Assembly (NCBI RefSeq): GCF_010671595.1
Contig: NZ_JAABOP010000004.1
Coordinates: 124,001 to 188,000, forward strand
DNA: 64,000 nt
Reading direction: 5' to 3'
Origin: Muriicola jejuensis
GTDB taxonomy: Bacteria; Bacteroidota; Bacteroidia; Flavobacteriales; Flavobacteriaceae
The position numbers and the translations under genes are program-made. Under the pieces are notes generated by a model, which saw only the letters and a list, made by a program, of their open reading frames with translations, was not told the DNA's origin and did no database searches. This document shows, one piece after another, positions 24,512 through 33,648 of the stretch (the first letter of the stretch is position 1; the number at the start of each line of letters is the position of its first letter).

Positions 24512-27358
24512 ATGACAAATAATGAAGAGCTCATAGAAGTAAAAGGAGCGCGTGTTCACAATCTAAAGGATATTGACGTCAACATCCCCAGGGAAAAACT
24601 GGTAGTTATCACCGGTCTTTCAGGAAGTGGTAAGTCGTCACTGGCTTTTGATACGATCTATGCGGAGGGGCAAAGACGATATATCGAGACTTTTTCCGCC
24701 TATGCCAGGCAATTCCTCGGAGGGATGGAAAGGCCCGATGTGGACAAGATCGATGGCCTGTCGCCTGTGATCGCCATTGAACAAAAAACCACCTCCAAGT
24801 CCCCGAGATCTACCGTGGGAACCATCACCGAGGTCTATGATTTCCTGAGGCTGCTCTATGCAAGGGGTGCCGATGCCTACAGCTACAAGACAGGTGAAAA
24901 GATGGTGAGTTACTCCGATGAACAGATACGGGAGCTTATCCTCTCCTCTTTTTCCGGGAAGAGGATCAATATTCTGGCCCCTGTGGTTAAATCCCGGAAA
25001 GGCCATTACCGTGAACTTTTTGAACAGATCGCCAAACAGGGGTTTGTTAAAGTAAGGGTAGACGGTGAATTGCAGGATCTCCGAAAGGGAATGAAGGTAG
25101 ACCGGTATAAGACCCATGACATTGAGATCGTTGTAGACCGCCTGGCTGTCACAGAAGATCCTGAATTGGAAAAGCGCCTTTCAGAATCCATCAATACGGC
25201 CATGTACAGTGGTGACGATACCCTCATGGTCCTCGCGGAAGGGGAGTCCGAGCCACGGTATTTCAGCCGGGACCTCATGTGTCCATCAACAGGTATCTCC
25301 TACCCTACCCCTGAACCCAACACCTTTTCCTTTAACTCCCCCAAAGGGATGTGTGAGGAATGCAATGGGCTGGGCCATACATACGAGATCAACGAGCGAA
25401 AGATCTTCCCGGACAAGAGCCTGGCCATTGTGGCCGGGGGCATCGCCCCTCTGGGAGAGTACAAGAAATCCTGGGCCTTCAAACAGCTGGAAACCATTGC
25501 CAAACGCTATGATTTCGACCTGAAGGACCCCATCTCCAGCATCCCTGACGAGGCCATGAAGGTCATCTTATACGGAGGGGAAGAGCGGTTTGTGGTCGAC
25601 TCCAAGTCGCTGGGAGTAAGCAGGGACTATACCATAGATTATGAAGGTATCGCTCATTTTATCAAGAATCAATTCAACAGTTCCGATTCCACTTCCATCA
25701 AGAGGTGGGCCAAGGATTATATGGATAAGATCCAATGCCCGGTCTGTTCGGGAACCCGACTTCAAAAGGCGTCCCTCAATTTCAGAATCGGAGATAAGAA
25801 CATAGCTGAACTCGCTGCCCTGGACATAGCCGAATTATCGAAATTCTTCGAAAACCTCGAAAAAACCCTTTCCGGGAACCAAAAGATCATCGCAGAGGAG
25901 ATCATCAAGGAAATCAGGACTCGGGTGCAATTCCTCCTGGACGTAGGCCTGGACTACCTCTCCCTGAATAGAAGTTCAAAGTCCCTATCCGGAGGCGAGG
26001 CCCAGCGGATACGTCTGGCCACTCAGATCGGCTCTCAGCTCGTAGGTGTTCTCTACATTTTGGATGAACCCAGCATAGGGCTCCATCAAAGGGACAATGG
26101 CAGACTTATCCGGTCGTTGTTGGCCCTCAGGGACATCGGTAATTCCATCATCGTGGTGGAACACGACAAAGACATGATCGAGAGTGCCGACCACGTCATC
26201 GACATAGGGCCAAGGGCAGGAAAGCACGGGGGTGAGATTATCTCAGAAGGAACACCAGCTGAGCTGAAATTACACGATACACTGACGGCCGATTACCTTA
26301 CGGGCAAGAGAGAGATCCCAATCCCGAAAAAAAGGAGGTCCGGCAATGGAAAATACATTGTCCTGGAAGGGTGTACCGGAAACAACCTGAGGGACATCAC
26401 GGCCCGTTTTCCTCTGGGAAAAATGATAGGAGTCACCGGGGTTTCAGGAAGCGGAAAATCCACCCTGGTGAATGAGACTCTGTATCCGATCATGAATGCC
26501 CACTATTTCAACGGGGTAAAAAAACCCATGCCTTACCGCAAGATCTCAGGTCTCGAACATATAGATAAGGTCATCGACATCAACCAGTCGCCTATCGGAA
26601 GGACCCCCAGATCGAATCCGGCTACATATACAGGGGTTTTCAGTGAGATCAGGACCCTGTTTACGAAAACGCCGGAAGCGGCCATCCGCGGTTATAAACC
26701 CGGCAGGTTCAGCTTTAATGTGAAAGGTGGCAGATGTGAGACTTGTCAGGGTGGCGGACTCAGGGTGATCGAGATGAATTTCCTTCCAGACGTGTACGTG
26801 GAATGCGAGACCTGCTATGGAAAGCGGTTTAACCGGGAAACGCTGGAGATCCGCTACAAAGGAAAATCAATCGCCGATGTGCTCGACATGACCATAGACG
26901 AAGCGGTCGAATTCTTTGAAAATATTCCAAAGATCCACAGGAAGTTAAAGACCATACAGGATGTGGGCCTGGGGTATATCTCACTGGGGCAACAATCCAC
27001 TACCCTGTCCGGGGGTGAGGCTCAACGGGTAAAGCTGGCTACGGAACTTTCCAAACGCGATACGGGGAACACCTTTTATATTCTGGATGAGCCCACGACC
27101 GGACTCCACTTTGAGGACATACGCGTATTGATGGAAGTTTTGAACAGGCTGGTAGACAAGGGGAACACTATCCTGATCATAGAACACAATATGGATGTGA
27201 TCAAAATGGTAGACCATATTATTGATATAGGCTATGAGGGCGGTCGCGGTGGAGGCATGATCGTAGCAGAAGGATCTCCCGAAGAGGTGGCCGCAGATGA
27301 AAAAAGTTATACAGCCCAATTTCTTAGGAAAGAATTGGATCCGGCCCTTAGCCATTGA
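24512..27358 (+). CDS. uvrA: Excinuclease ABC subunit A
   Basis: Damage-recognition ATPase of nucleotide excision repair, 948 residues, normal length. It has two ABC ATPase modules: Walker [21 protein letters not shown] near residue 36, and [15 protein letters not shown] near residue 645. Signature sequences are [17 protein letters not shown] and [17 protein letters not shown], with Walker [14 protein letters not shown] and [13 protein letters not shown]. Zinc-binding CxxC pairs are present in CEECNGLG with CPVCSGTR, and in CETCQGGG with CETCYGKR. The protein is complete, with no sign of truncation. The operon seems to hold uvrA alone. Confidence 0.98.
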   Translation: MTNNEELIEVKGARVHNLKDIDVNIPREKLVVITGLSGSGKSSLAFDTIYAEGQRRYIETFSAYARQFLGGMERPDVDKIDGLSPVIAIEQKTTSKSPRSTVGTITEVYDFLRLLYARGADAYSYKTGEKMVSYSDEQIRELILSSFSGKRINILAPVVKSRKGHYRELFEQIAKQGFVKVRVDGELQDLRKGMKVDRYKTHDIEIVVDRLAVTEDPELEKRLSESINTAMYSGDDTLMVLAEGESEPRYFSRDLMCPSTGISYPTPEPNTFSFNSPKGMCEECNGLGHTYEINERKIFPDKSLAIVAGGIAPLGEYKKSWAFKQLETIAKRYDFDLKDPISSIPDEAMKVILYGGEERFVVDSKSLGVSRDYTIDYEGIAHFIKNQFNSSDSTSIKRWAKDYMDKIQCPVCSGTRLQKASLNFRIGDKNIAELAALDIAELSKFFENLEKTLSGNQKIIAEEIIKEIRTRVQFLLDVGLDYLSLNRSSKSLSGGEAQRIRLATQIGSQLVGVLYILDEPSIGLHQRDNGRLIRSLLALRDIGNSIIVVEHDKDMIESADHVIDIGPRAGKHGGEIISEGTPAELKLHDTLTADYLTGKREIPIPKKRRSGNGKYIVLEGCTGNNLRDITARFPLGKMIGVTGVSGSGKSTLVNETLYPIMNAHYFNGVKKPMPYRKISGLEHIDKVIDINQSPIGRTPRSNPATYTGVFSEIRTLFTKTPEAAIRGYKPGRFSFNVKGGRCETCQGGGLRVIEMNFLPDVYVECETCYGKRFNRETLEIRYKGKSIADVLDMTIDEAVEFFENIPKIHRKLKTIQDVGLGYISLGQQSTTLSGGEAQRVKLATELSKRDTGNTFYILDEPTTGLHFEDIRVLMEVLNRLVDKGNTILIIEHNMDVIKMVDHIIDIGYEGGRGGGMIVAEGSPEEVAADEKSYTAQFLRKELDPALSH

Positions 27359-27417
27359 AAATAGTTTTACGACATTTATAATGTATAGCCGCGATACGCG
27401 TTTTAAGGCATATAGGT

Positions 27418-28104
27418 ATGAGAAAGGAGAAACATCACAAGGGCTGGAACGAGATCAAGACCAATGATTCCTGGGCGATCTTCAAGATCATGGGGGAATT
27501 CGTAAATGGTTTTGAAAAAATGAGCGCCATTGGTCCCTGTGTGACCATCTTCGGTTCTGCAAGGACCAAACCCGGAGATACCTATTATGAACTCGCGGTT
27601 CAGGTCGCTAAGAAAGTAGCAGAAGCGGGTTACGGGATCATCACCGGAGGGGGGCCAGGGATCATGGAAGCGGGCAACAAAGGTGCTCACCTCGCCGGGG
27701 GTACTTCCGTGGGCCTCAATATTGACCTTCCATTCGAGCAACACGACAACCCCTATATCGACAATGACAAGAGCCTGGATTTTGACTATTTCTTTGTTCG
27801 CAAGGTGATGTTTGTCAAATATTCCCAGGGTTTTGTGGTAATGCCGGGGGGCTTCGGTACACTGGATGAACTCTTTGAGGCCATCACCCTGATACAGACC
27901 AATAAGATCGGTAGGTTTCCCATTATTCTCGTAGGTTCAGGATTCTGGGCCGGACTCATGGAATGGATCGAGAATACCATGCTAATGGCAAAGAACATCA
28001 GTCCGGAAGACCTGGACCTGGTAAAGATCGCGGATTCAGCAGAGGAAGTCGTGGAAATTATTGACGCATTCTACAAAGGACACACCCTTAGTCCAAACTT
28101 TTAA
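27418..28104 (+). CDS. LOG-family protein (TIGR00730 Rossmann fold)
   Basis: Nucleotide-5'-monophosphate phosphoribohydrolase-type protein of 228 residues. Both hallmarks are present: the dinucleotide-like loop GGGPGIMEAGNKGA and the catalytic PGGFGTLDELFEAITL, with Arg in the VRKVMFVKYSQG segment. In plants and some bacteria LOG proteins release cytokinin bases; in most bacteria they act on AMP or related nucleotides and the true role is unclear. The longer N-terminus (KHHKGWNEIKTNDSWAIFKIMGEFV) is typical of the Bacteroidota form. It precedes the M1-like/barrel gene by 7 bases, likely one transcript. Confidence 0.9.
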   Translation: MRKEKHHKGWNEIKTNDSWAIFKIMGEFVNGFEKMSAIGPCVTIFGSARTKPGDTYYELAVQVAKKVAEAGYGIITGGGPGIMEAGNKGAHLAGGTSVGLNIDLPFEQHDNPYIDNDKSLDFDYFFVRKVMFVKYSQGFVVMPGGFGTLDELFEAITLIQTNKIGRFPIILVGSGFWAGLMEWIENTMLMAKNISPEDLDLVKIADSAEEVVEIIDAFYKGHTLSPNF

Positions 28105-28111
28105 TTCTCTT

Positions 28112-30946
28112 ATGAGGCTAAGACATGTTCGCACATCCTATGTTTGTCTTTGCCTGATCGCCCTGTTTGGGACAGGGAGATTATTTTCACAACACATCAA
28201 TCGGCTGAAGGCTGAAGTTGATCCGGAGACCAAGGAGATCGACATACAACAGGAATTCACTTACAAGAACGATTCACGGGATACGCTTACCGTCCTTTAC
28301 TTCAACGATTGGGCCCATTCGTATTCCAGTAAAAAGACAGATCTGGCCCGGCGATTTGCAGAGGATTTCAAAAAAAGCCTTCACCTGGCAAAGGAAGATG
28401 AAAGGGGATACACACAGATCTTTGGGATGTCTGATTTTGAATTCAGGAACCTTACCTGGAAGCGAACACCCAAAAGAGACCTCGTACAAATCCAGCTCAA
28501 CCAGCCCTTACCTCCCGGTTCTTCCATCAAGATGTACTTTACCTACACCGTGACCCTGCCTCCCAACAAATACACGCCCTATGGATATGATCCAAGGGGC
28601 GGTTATTATCTCAAAGACTGGTATCTGACCCCTGCCGTGTACAACGGCTCATGGCAGCTGTATTCCAATAAAAACCTCGAGGACCTATACACCGGGCTCA
28701 CCAATACAACCATCGATCTGACCTTTCCGGAAAACCTCTTCCTCGGTACCAATTTCAAAGAAGTCAACATCACCTCCTACCCTTCCAAGAAAGTGGCCTC
28801 CCTGAAAGGGGTCGATCGCAAAAGCGGAGATATCATCCTGAATTCCTCCCGTAAGTTCATCAAACACGTAACTCCCTTTATTATAGTTGTTACAGATATC
28901 CGCTCCCCAAAATACGACGAGGTTTCCCAGGGTATTTCCATCAACCGTATCACCCAGTTCATCCATGAGAACCTGGGCGAATTTCCATACGAGCAGCTCC
29001 TGGTCAGTGAAACGGATTTCAACAAGAACCCCCTTTATGGTCTCAACCAGCTGCCATCCTTCATCAGGCCGTATGAGGAACAATTCCAGTTCGAGATGAA
29101 ATTCCTGAAAACGGCCTTGTTGAGCTATCTGAGGGAGACCTTGTTCCTGAATCCCAGGAAAGAACAATGGGTTACCGATGCCATTGTGAATTATCTTATG
29201 ATCCGTTTCGTAGAGACGTATTACCCGGACCAAAAACTTCTTGGAAAACTGTATTCCCTATGGCCCGTCAGCACCTTCACCCTGGCTCAGTTGTCGTTCA
29301 ATGATCAATACCCCTTCCTGTATATGCTTACGGCCAGGAAGAACCTGGATCAGCGACTTACGACCTCCAATGACTCCCTGATCAAGTTCAATCAGAAGAT
29401 CGCGAACACGTACAAGGCCGGGTTGGGTCTGGCTTATCTGGCAGCTTATACGGGAACCGAAGAGGTCAATAACAGCATCAAGGACTTTTACAATACGTTC
29501 AAGCTTCAACCGGTGACCCCGGAAGATTTTCGCAACAGTATAAAGGCCAATACTTCGAAGGATGTCAGCTGGTTCTTTGAAACCTACGTAGAAACAGACA
29601 AGCGCATTGATTTTAAGATCAAAAATGTGATAAAGGAGGAAGATACCCTGGAAGTGGTCCTGAAGAACAAAAGCGGTACCAACGTGCCCATCTCCCTCTT
29701 TGGCCTGAGGAATGACAGCGTGGTCTCCAATTACTGGTTTTCCGATATTACTGGAATTGATACCGTCCTGATACCAAATAAACAGGAAGACCGTCTGGTG
29801 TTGAATTACGACCAGAAAATCCCTGAATTCAATCAAAGGGACAACTGGAAATCCCTGAGTGGTTTCTTTTCCAGCAACAAAAAATTAAAACTTCAATTTC
29901 TGAAGGATGCGGAAAATCCATACTACAACCAGTTGTTCTACATGCCGGTAGCTGGGTTTAACGTATACGACGGTATTTCTCCGGGTATCAGGTTTTCCAA
30001 TAAGACCTTACTGGAAAGGCCTTTTATCTTTAGCGTGGCTCCTTCCCTGGCACTCAAGGAACGATCCCTGGTGGGAGTTGCCGGATTCAACTACAGAAAG
30101 TATCTGAGGAAAAGTGGGCTCTACGTCTTGAATTACAGCCTGAGCATGTCCAGTTTTCACTTCCAGACCAACTCCCGCTACAGCACAATCACCCCCTCCT
30201 TTGGCTTGGGCTGGAGACCAGATGATCTCATTTCAAACGAACGTAAGTCTTTGGTATTTCGGTATGTGAACGTGCTGCGGGATATAGATCCTTCCCTCAA
30301 TATTGAGACCGATCCTGATTACAATGTATTCAACGTTCGTTACAACCATTACAACAACGACATCATCGACTTCTTTTCCTGGTTTGTGGATGGGCAGTAT
30401 TCAGCAGACTTCTCAAAAGTGTCTTTTAATTTTGACTACCGCAAGCTCTTCGACAACAACACCCAGCTCAACCTCAGGTTCTTTGCCGGGAAGTTTTTGC
30501 GCAATGAGACCAATTCTGATTTCTTCAGTTTTGCTCTGGACAGACCCACCGATTATTTATTCGATTACAACTATCTTGGCCGGTCAGAGGAATCGGGCAT
30601 TACAAGCCAGCAGATCATCATTGCCGAAGGAGGATTTAAGTCTCAGCTGGAAAACCCTTTCGCCAACGACTGGCTGGTAACCACCAACGCGAGTTTCAAC
30701 ATTTGGCGATGGATTGAGCTCTACGGAGATGTAGGCTTTGTCAGGAACCGGGGGACCGACCCCAGATTTGTGTACGATTCGGGGATCCGATTGAATCTGG
30801 TCACCGATTATTTCGAATTGTATTTCCCTTTGTATTCGAACAATGGGTGGGAGATCGCCCAGCCAGCATATGATCAGAAGATCCGGTTTCTAGTGACCCT
30901 GAGCCCGAGGACTCTGATAGGCCTATTTACCCGAAAATGGTTTTAA
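28112..30946 (+). CDS. M1 aminopeptidase-like domain without zinc site, fused to outer-membrane barrel-like region
   Basis: This 944-residue exported protein has signal peptide MRLRHVRTSYVCLCLIALFGTGRLFSQ. Residues about 25-520 follow the M1 aminopeptidase layout: an N-terminal beta saddle (LTVLYFNDWAHSYSS, YTVTLPPNKY), then YGLNQLPSF where GAMEN is expected, and WVTDAIVNYLMIRF where the zinc-Glu helix WLHEGFASY is expected. The HExxH helix is replaced by YLRETLFLNPRKEQ, so both His ligands are absent. From about 600 on, amphipathic strands suggest a surface-antigen-type barrel (FSVAPSLALKERSLVGVAGFNYRKYL), ending RTLIGLFTRKWF. I infer an inactive peptidase-fold surface or secretion protein. 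The start follows the LOG stop by 7 bases; the longer frame from 28061 lies inside LOG. Confidence 0.82.
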   Translation: MRLRHVRTSYVCLCLIALFGTGRLFSQHINRLKAEVDPETKEIDIQQEFTYKNDSRDTLTVLYFNDWAHSYSSKKTDLARRFAEDFKKSLHLAKEDERGYTQIFGMSDFEFRNLTWKRTPKRDLVQIQLNQPLPPGSSIKMYFTYTVTLPPNKYTPYGYDPRGGYYLKDWYLTPAVYNGSWQLYSNKNLEDLYTGLTNTTIDLTFPENLFLGTNFKEVNITSYPSKKVASLKGVDRKSGDIILNSSRKFIKHVTPFIIVVTDIRSPKYDEVSQGISINRITQFIHENLGEFPYEQLLVSETDFNKNPLYGLNQLPSFIRPYEEQFQFEMKFLKTALLSYLRETLFLNPRKEQWVTDAIVNYLMIRFVETYYPDQKLLGKLYSLWPVSTFTLAQLSFNDQYPFLYMLTARKNLDQRLTTSNDSLIKFNQKIANTYKAGLGLAYLAAYTGTEEVNNSIKDFYNTFKLQPVTPEDFRNSIKANTSKDVSWFFETYVETDKRIDFKIKNVIKEEDTLEVVLKNKSGTNVPISLFGLRNDSVVSNYWFSDITGIDTVLIPNKQEDRLVLNYDQKIPEFNQRDNWKSLSGFFSSNKKLKLQFLKDAENPYYNQLFYMPVAGFNVYDGISPGIRFSNKTLLERPFIFSVAPSLALKERSLVGVAGFNYRKYLRKSGLYVLNYSLSMSSFHFQTNSRYSTITPSFGLGWRPDDLISNERKSLVFRYVNVLRDIDPSLNIETDPDYNVFNVRYNHYNNDIIDFFSWFVDGQYSADFSKVSFNFDYRKLFDNNTQLNLRFFAGKFLRNETNSDFFSFALDRPTDYLFDYNYLGRSEESGITSQQIIIAEGGFKSQLENPFANDWLVTTNASFNIWRWIELYGDVGFVRNRGTDPRFVYDSGIRLNLVTDYFELYFPLYSNNGWEIAQPAYDQKIRFLVTLSPRTLIGLFTRKWF

Positions 30947-31058
30947 TTTTTATAATATTCTTAATTTATTCCTCTATAAATTACATACTTTCTAATTATC
31001 GGTATTTTGTCCGTAATTTATTGACATATTGTTAATTTTATATCGTGAATACTCCTTG

Positions 31059-31077
31059 CAAAAAACCCTGTTTTTTG
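31059..31077 (+). other. A/T-armed hairpin upstream of the E1 gene
   Basis: CAAAAAA (31059-31065) and TTTTTTG (31071-31077) are perfect inverted arms around CCCTG. It lies 25 bases before the ATG, next to TATTTTCG (31079-31086), a one-mismatch -7 box. It could be a weak terminator of the preceding gene. The rest of 30947-31101 is AT-rich without other clear elements. Confidence 0.35.
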
Positions 31078-31101
31078 ATATTTTCGTCAAAACTTTAATC
31101 C

Positions 31102-33513
31102 ATGGACCCGAAGCTTCAAACCAGCGAGGATATTTCCTTTGACGAATTTCGGAAGCAGATCCTAAAAGACTACGAGATCGCCGTTATGAGTCGGGAATGC
31201 AGCCTCCTCGGCCGGCGTGAAGTCTTAACCGGCAAAGCCAAATTCGGGATTTTTGGGGATGGGAAGGAGCTGCCCCAGCTAGCCATGGCGAGGGCCTTTA
31301 AAAACGGAGATTTCAGGAGCGGTTATTACAGGGACCAGACCTTTATGATGGCCCTTGGGCTTTTGAGCCCTAAAGATTTTTTCCACGGACTTTACGCCAC
31401 CACAGACCTTGAAAAGGAACCTATGAGTGCTGGTAGGCAGATGGGTGGGCATTTCGGAACATTTAGCCTGCAGGAAGACGGTTCCTGGAAGGACCTAACC
31501 GAACAGAAAAACAGCAGTCCTGATATTTCCCCCACGGCCGGTCAAATGCCCCGTTTACTGGGACTCGCACTGGCCTCAAAGGTGTACAGGAACGAAAAAA
31601 GCCTGAAGGCCGATAAGTTCACTGACAATGGAAATGAAGTGGCTTGGGGAACGATTGGAAATGCCAGCACGAGCGAGGGGCATTTCTTTGAGACCATCAA
31701 TGCTGCAGGGGTGCTGCAAGTGCCCATGGTGGTCAGCATATGGGATGATGAATACGGGATCTCTGTACCTGCGAAATACCAGACGACCAAGGAAGACATC
31801 TCTACCATCCTTTCCGGTTTTCAGCGCACTGAGGACGAACCCGGGTATGAGATACTCAAGGTAAAGGGTTGGGATTATACCGCCCTGATCCACACTTATG
31901 AGAATGCCTCAGATATTGCCCGGGAAGAACACGTCCCTGTCATTATTCACGTGACGGAACTCACCCAGCCTCAGGGCCATAGTACCTCAGGATCGCACGA
32001 GCGGTACAAAAGTGAAGAACGTCTTGCCTGGGAAAAGGAAAACGATTGCAACAAGAAATTCAGAGAGTGGATACTCTCGAATCGGATCGCATCGGAGGAG
32101 GAATTGAAATCCCTGGAAAAGAGGATGAAGACCGAGATCCGTATGGCCAAAAAGGATGCCTGGAACGAATTTCTGAATCCACACCGGGAAGATAAGCGAG
32201 TGGTAGTGGGTCTATTGGATGCCCTTGCTCAAAGCAGTCCGAATAGGGCCTTTATCACCAGGATCAAAAATGACCTTATCGCGATTGAGGAACCCCTGAA
32301 AAAGGACCTGGCCTCCCACACAAGGAAGGCTTTGAGGTATGTACTGGGGGAAAACAGCCCTCAGAAAAAGTCCCTGGAGGACTGGATAGCGGGATTCTTT
32401 GAGAAAACCCAGCCTCACTTCAGCTCTCACCTGTACAGTGAATTGCCAAGCAAAGCCACTAATATAAAGGAAGTCAGACCCGAATACGATGAAAACCCGG
32501 AACAGGTCGACGGCCGGATCATCCTGAGGGACAATTTTGATGCCCTTTTCTCCAGGTATCCCGAAGTGATGATCTTCGGGGAGGACAGTGGAGCCATTGG
32601 AGATGTGAACCAGGGCCTGGAAGGCCTGCAGAAAAAATATGGGGAGATTCGGATTTCCGATACCGGGATCCGGGAGGCCACCATCATCGGACAGGGGATT
32701 GGACTGGCCCTGAGAGGGCTAAGGCCGATCGCAGAGATTCAGTACCTCGACTACCTTATGTACGGTCTTCAAACCCTGAGTGATGACCTGGCCACCCTGC
32801 TCTATCGATCAGTCGGGAAACAAAAGGCGCCCCTTATCGTCAGGACCAGGGGTCATCGCCTGGAAGGGATCTGGCATTCAGGATCACAGATGGGTGGAAT
32901 CATCCACTTACTCCGGGGATTGTACGTGTTGGTGCCCCGAAACATGACCAAAGCGGCCGGATTTTATAACACCCTGCTAAAAAGCGATGAGCCCGCTCTT
33001 ATAATTGAAAGCCTTAACGGGTACCGACTCAAAGAACCCAAACCGACCAATCTCGGGGAAATCTGTACGCCAATCGGACTGGTGGAAGTCGTGAAAAAGG
33101 GGTCGGATATGACTGTGGTCTCCTATGGTTCTACTCTCAGGATCGTAATGGAGGTAGCCGAGGAATTGAAGGAGGTCGGGATTGATGTGGAAGTGATCGA
33201 TGCCCAGTCACTGCTTCCCTTCGATCTCAACAAGGACGTGTTGCAAAGTGTGAAGAAAACCAACCGCTTACTCATCGTGGATGAGGATGTACCCGGGGGT
33301 TGTTCTGCCTATCTCATGCAGGAGATCATCGAAAAACAGGGGGCATACAAATACCTGGACAGTGCGCCACAAACACTGAGTGCGAATGCGCACAGACCTG
33401 CTTACGCCTCGGATGGAGATTACTTTTCCAAACCTAATGCCGAAGATATCTTCGAAAAGATCTATCAGATCATGCACGAGTCCAACCCTTTGGATTTTCC
33501 CAAGCTCAGGTAG
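31102..33513 (+). CDS. Fused alpha/beta 2-oxo acid dehydrogenase E1 component
   Basis: Thiamine-diphosphate enzyme of 803 residues in which E1 alpha (about 1-440) and E1 beta (about 450-803) are one chain. It would decarboxylate a 2-oxo acid, most likely branched-chain (2-oxoisovalerate type), and pass the acyl group to an E2. The beta half shows MIFGEDSGAIGDVNQGLEGLQ, the GIGLALRGLRPIAEIQYLDY block and DAQSLLPFD. In the alpha half the TPP/magnesium motif is altered: canonical GDG is GNA (Asn187), and the paired Asn is Asp216 in WDDEYGIS, a reciprocal swap. No E2 or E3 gene is nearby. The gene stands alone between terminator-like elements. Confidence 0.88.
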   Translation: MDPKLQTSEDISFDEFRKQILKDYEIAVMSRECSLLGRREVLTGKAKFGIFGDGKELPQLAMARAFKNGDFRSGYYRDQTFMMALGLLSPKDFFHGLYATTDLEKEPMSAGRQMGGHFGTFSLQEDGSWKDLTEQKNSSPDISPTAGQMPRLLGLALASKVYRNEKSLKADKFTDNGNEVAWGTIGNASTSEGHFFETINAAGVLQVPMVVSIWDDEYGISVPAKYQTTKEDISTILSGFQRTEDEPGYEILKVKGWDYTALIHTYENASDIAREEHVPVIIHVTELTQPQGHSTSGSHERYKSEERLAWEKENDCNKKFREWILSNRIASEEELKSLEKRMKTEIRMAKKDAWNEFLNPHREDKRVVVGLLDALAQSSPNRAFITRIKNDLIAIEEPLKKDLASHTRKALRYVLGENSPQKKSLEDWIAGFFEKTQPHFSSHLYSELPSKATNIKEVRPEYDENPEQVDGRIILRDNFDALFSRYPEVMIFGEDSGAIGDVNQGLEGLQKKYGEIRISDTGIREATIIGQGIGLALRGLRPIAEIQYLDYLMYGLQTLSDDLATLLYRSVGKQKAPLIVRTRGHRLEGIWHSGSQMGGIIHLLRGLYVLVPRNMTKAAGFYNTLLKSDEPALIIESLNGYRLKEPKPTNLGEICTPIGLVEVVKKGSDMTVVSYGSTLRIVMEVAEELKEVGIDVEVIDAQSLLPFDLNKDVLQSVKKTNRLLIVDEDVPGGCSAYLMQEIIEKQGAYKYLDSAPQTLSANAHRPAYASDGDYFSKPNAEDIFEKIYQIMHESNPLDFPKLR

Positions 33514-33616
33514 ACAACCTTTTTCTGATTCTGTCGAAGTCTTACTCCTCAACCTTACTTATTGGTTTGTGAGAAACTTCCACTCCTGTGAACAAAGTAT
33601 TTATCTCATTAAAAGA

Positions 33617-33641
33617 AAATCCCGCTGGGCTAGCGGGATTT
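33617..33641. terminator. Bidirectional intrinsic terminator
   Basis: AAATCCCGCT (33617-33626) pairs with AGCGGGATTT (33632-33641) around GGGCT. T-rich tails on both strands serve the E1 gene (plus) and the M16 peptidase gene (minus). Confidence 0.87.
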
Positions 33642-33648
33642 ATTTTTA

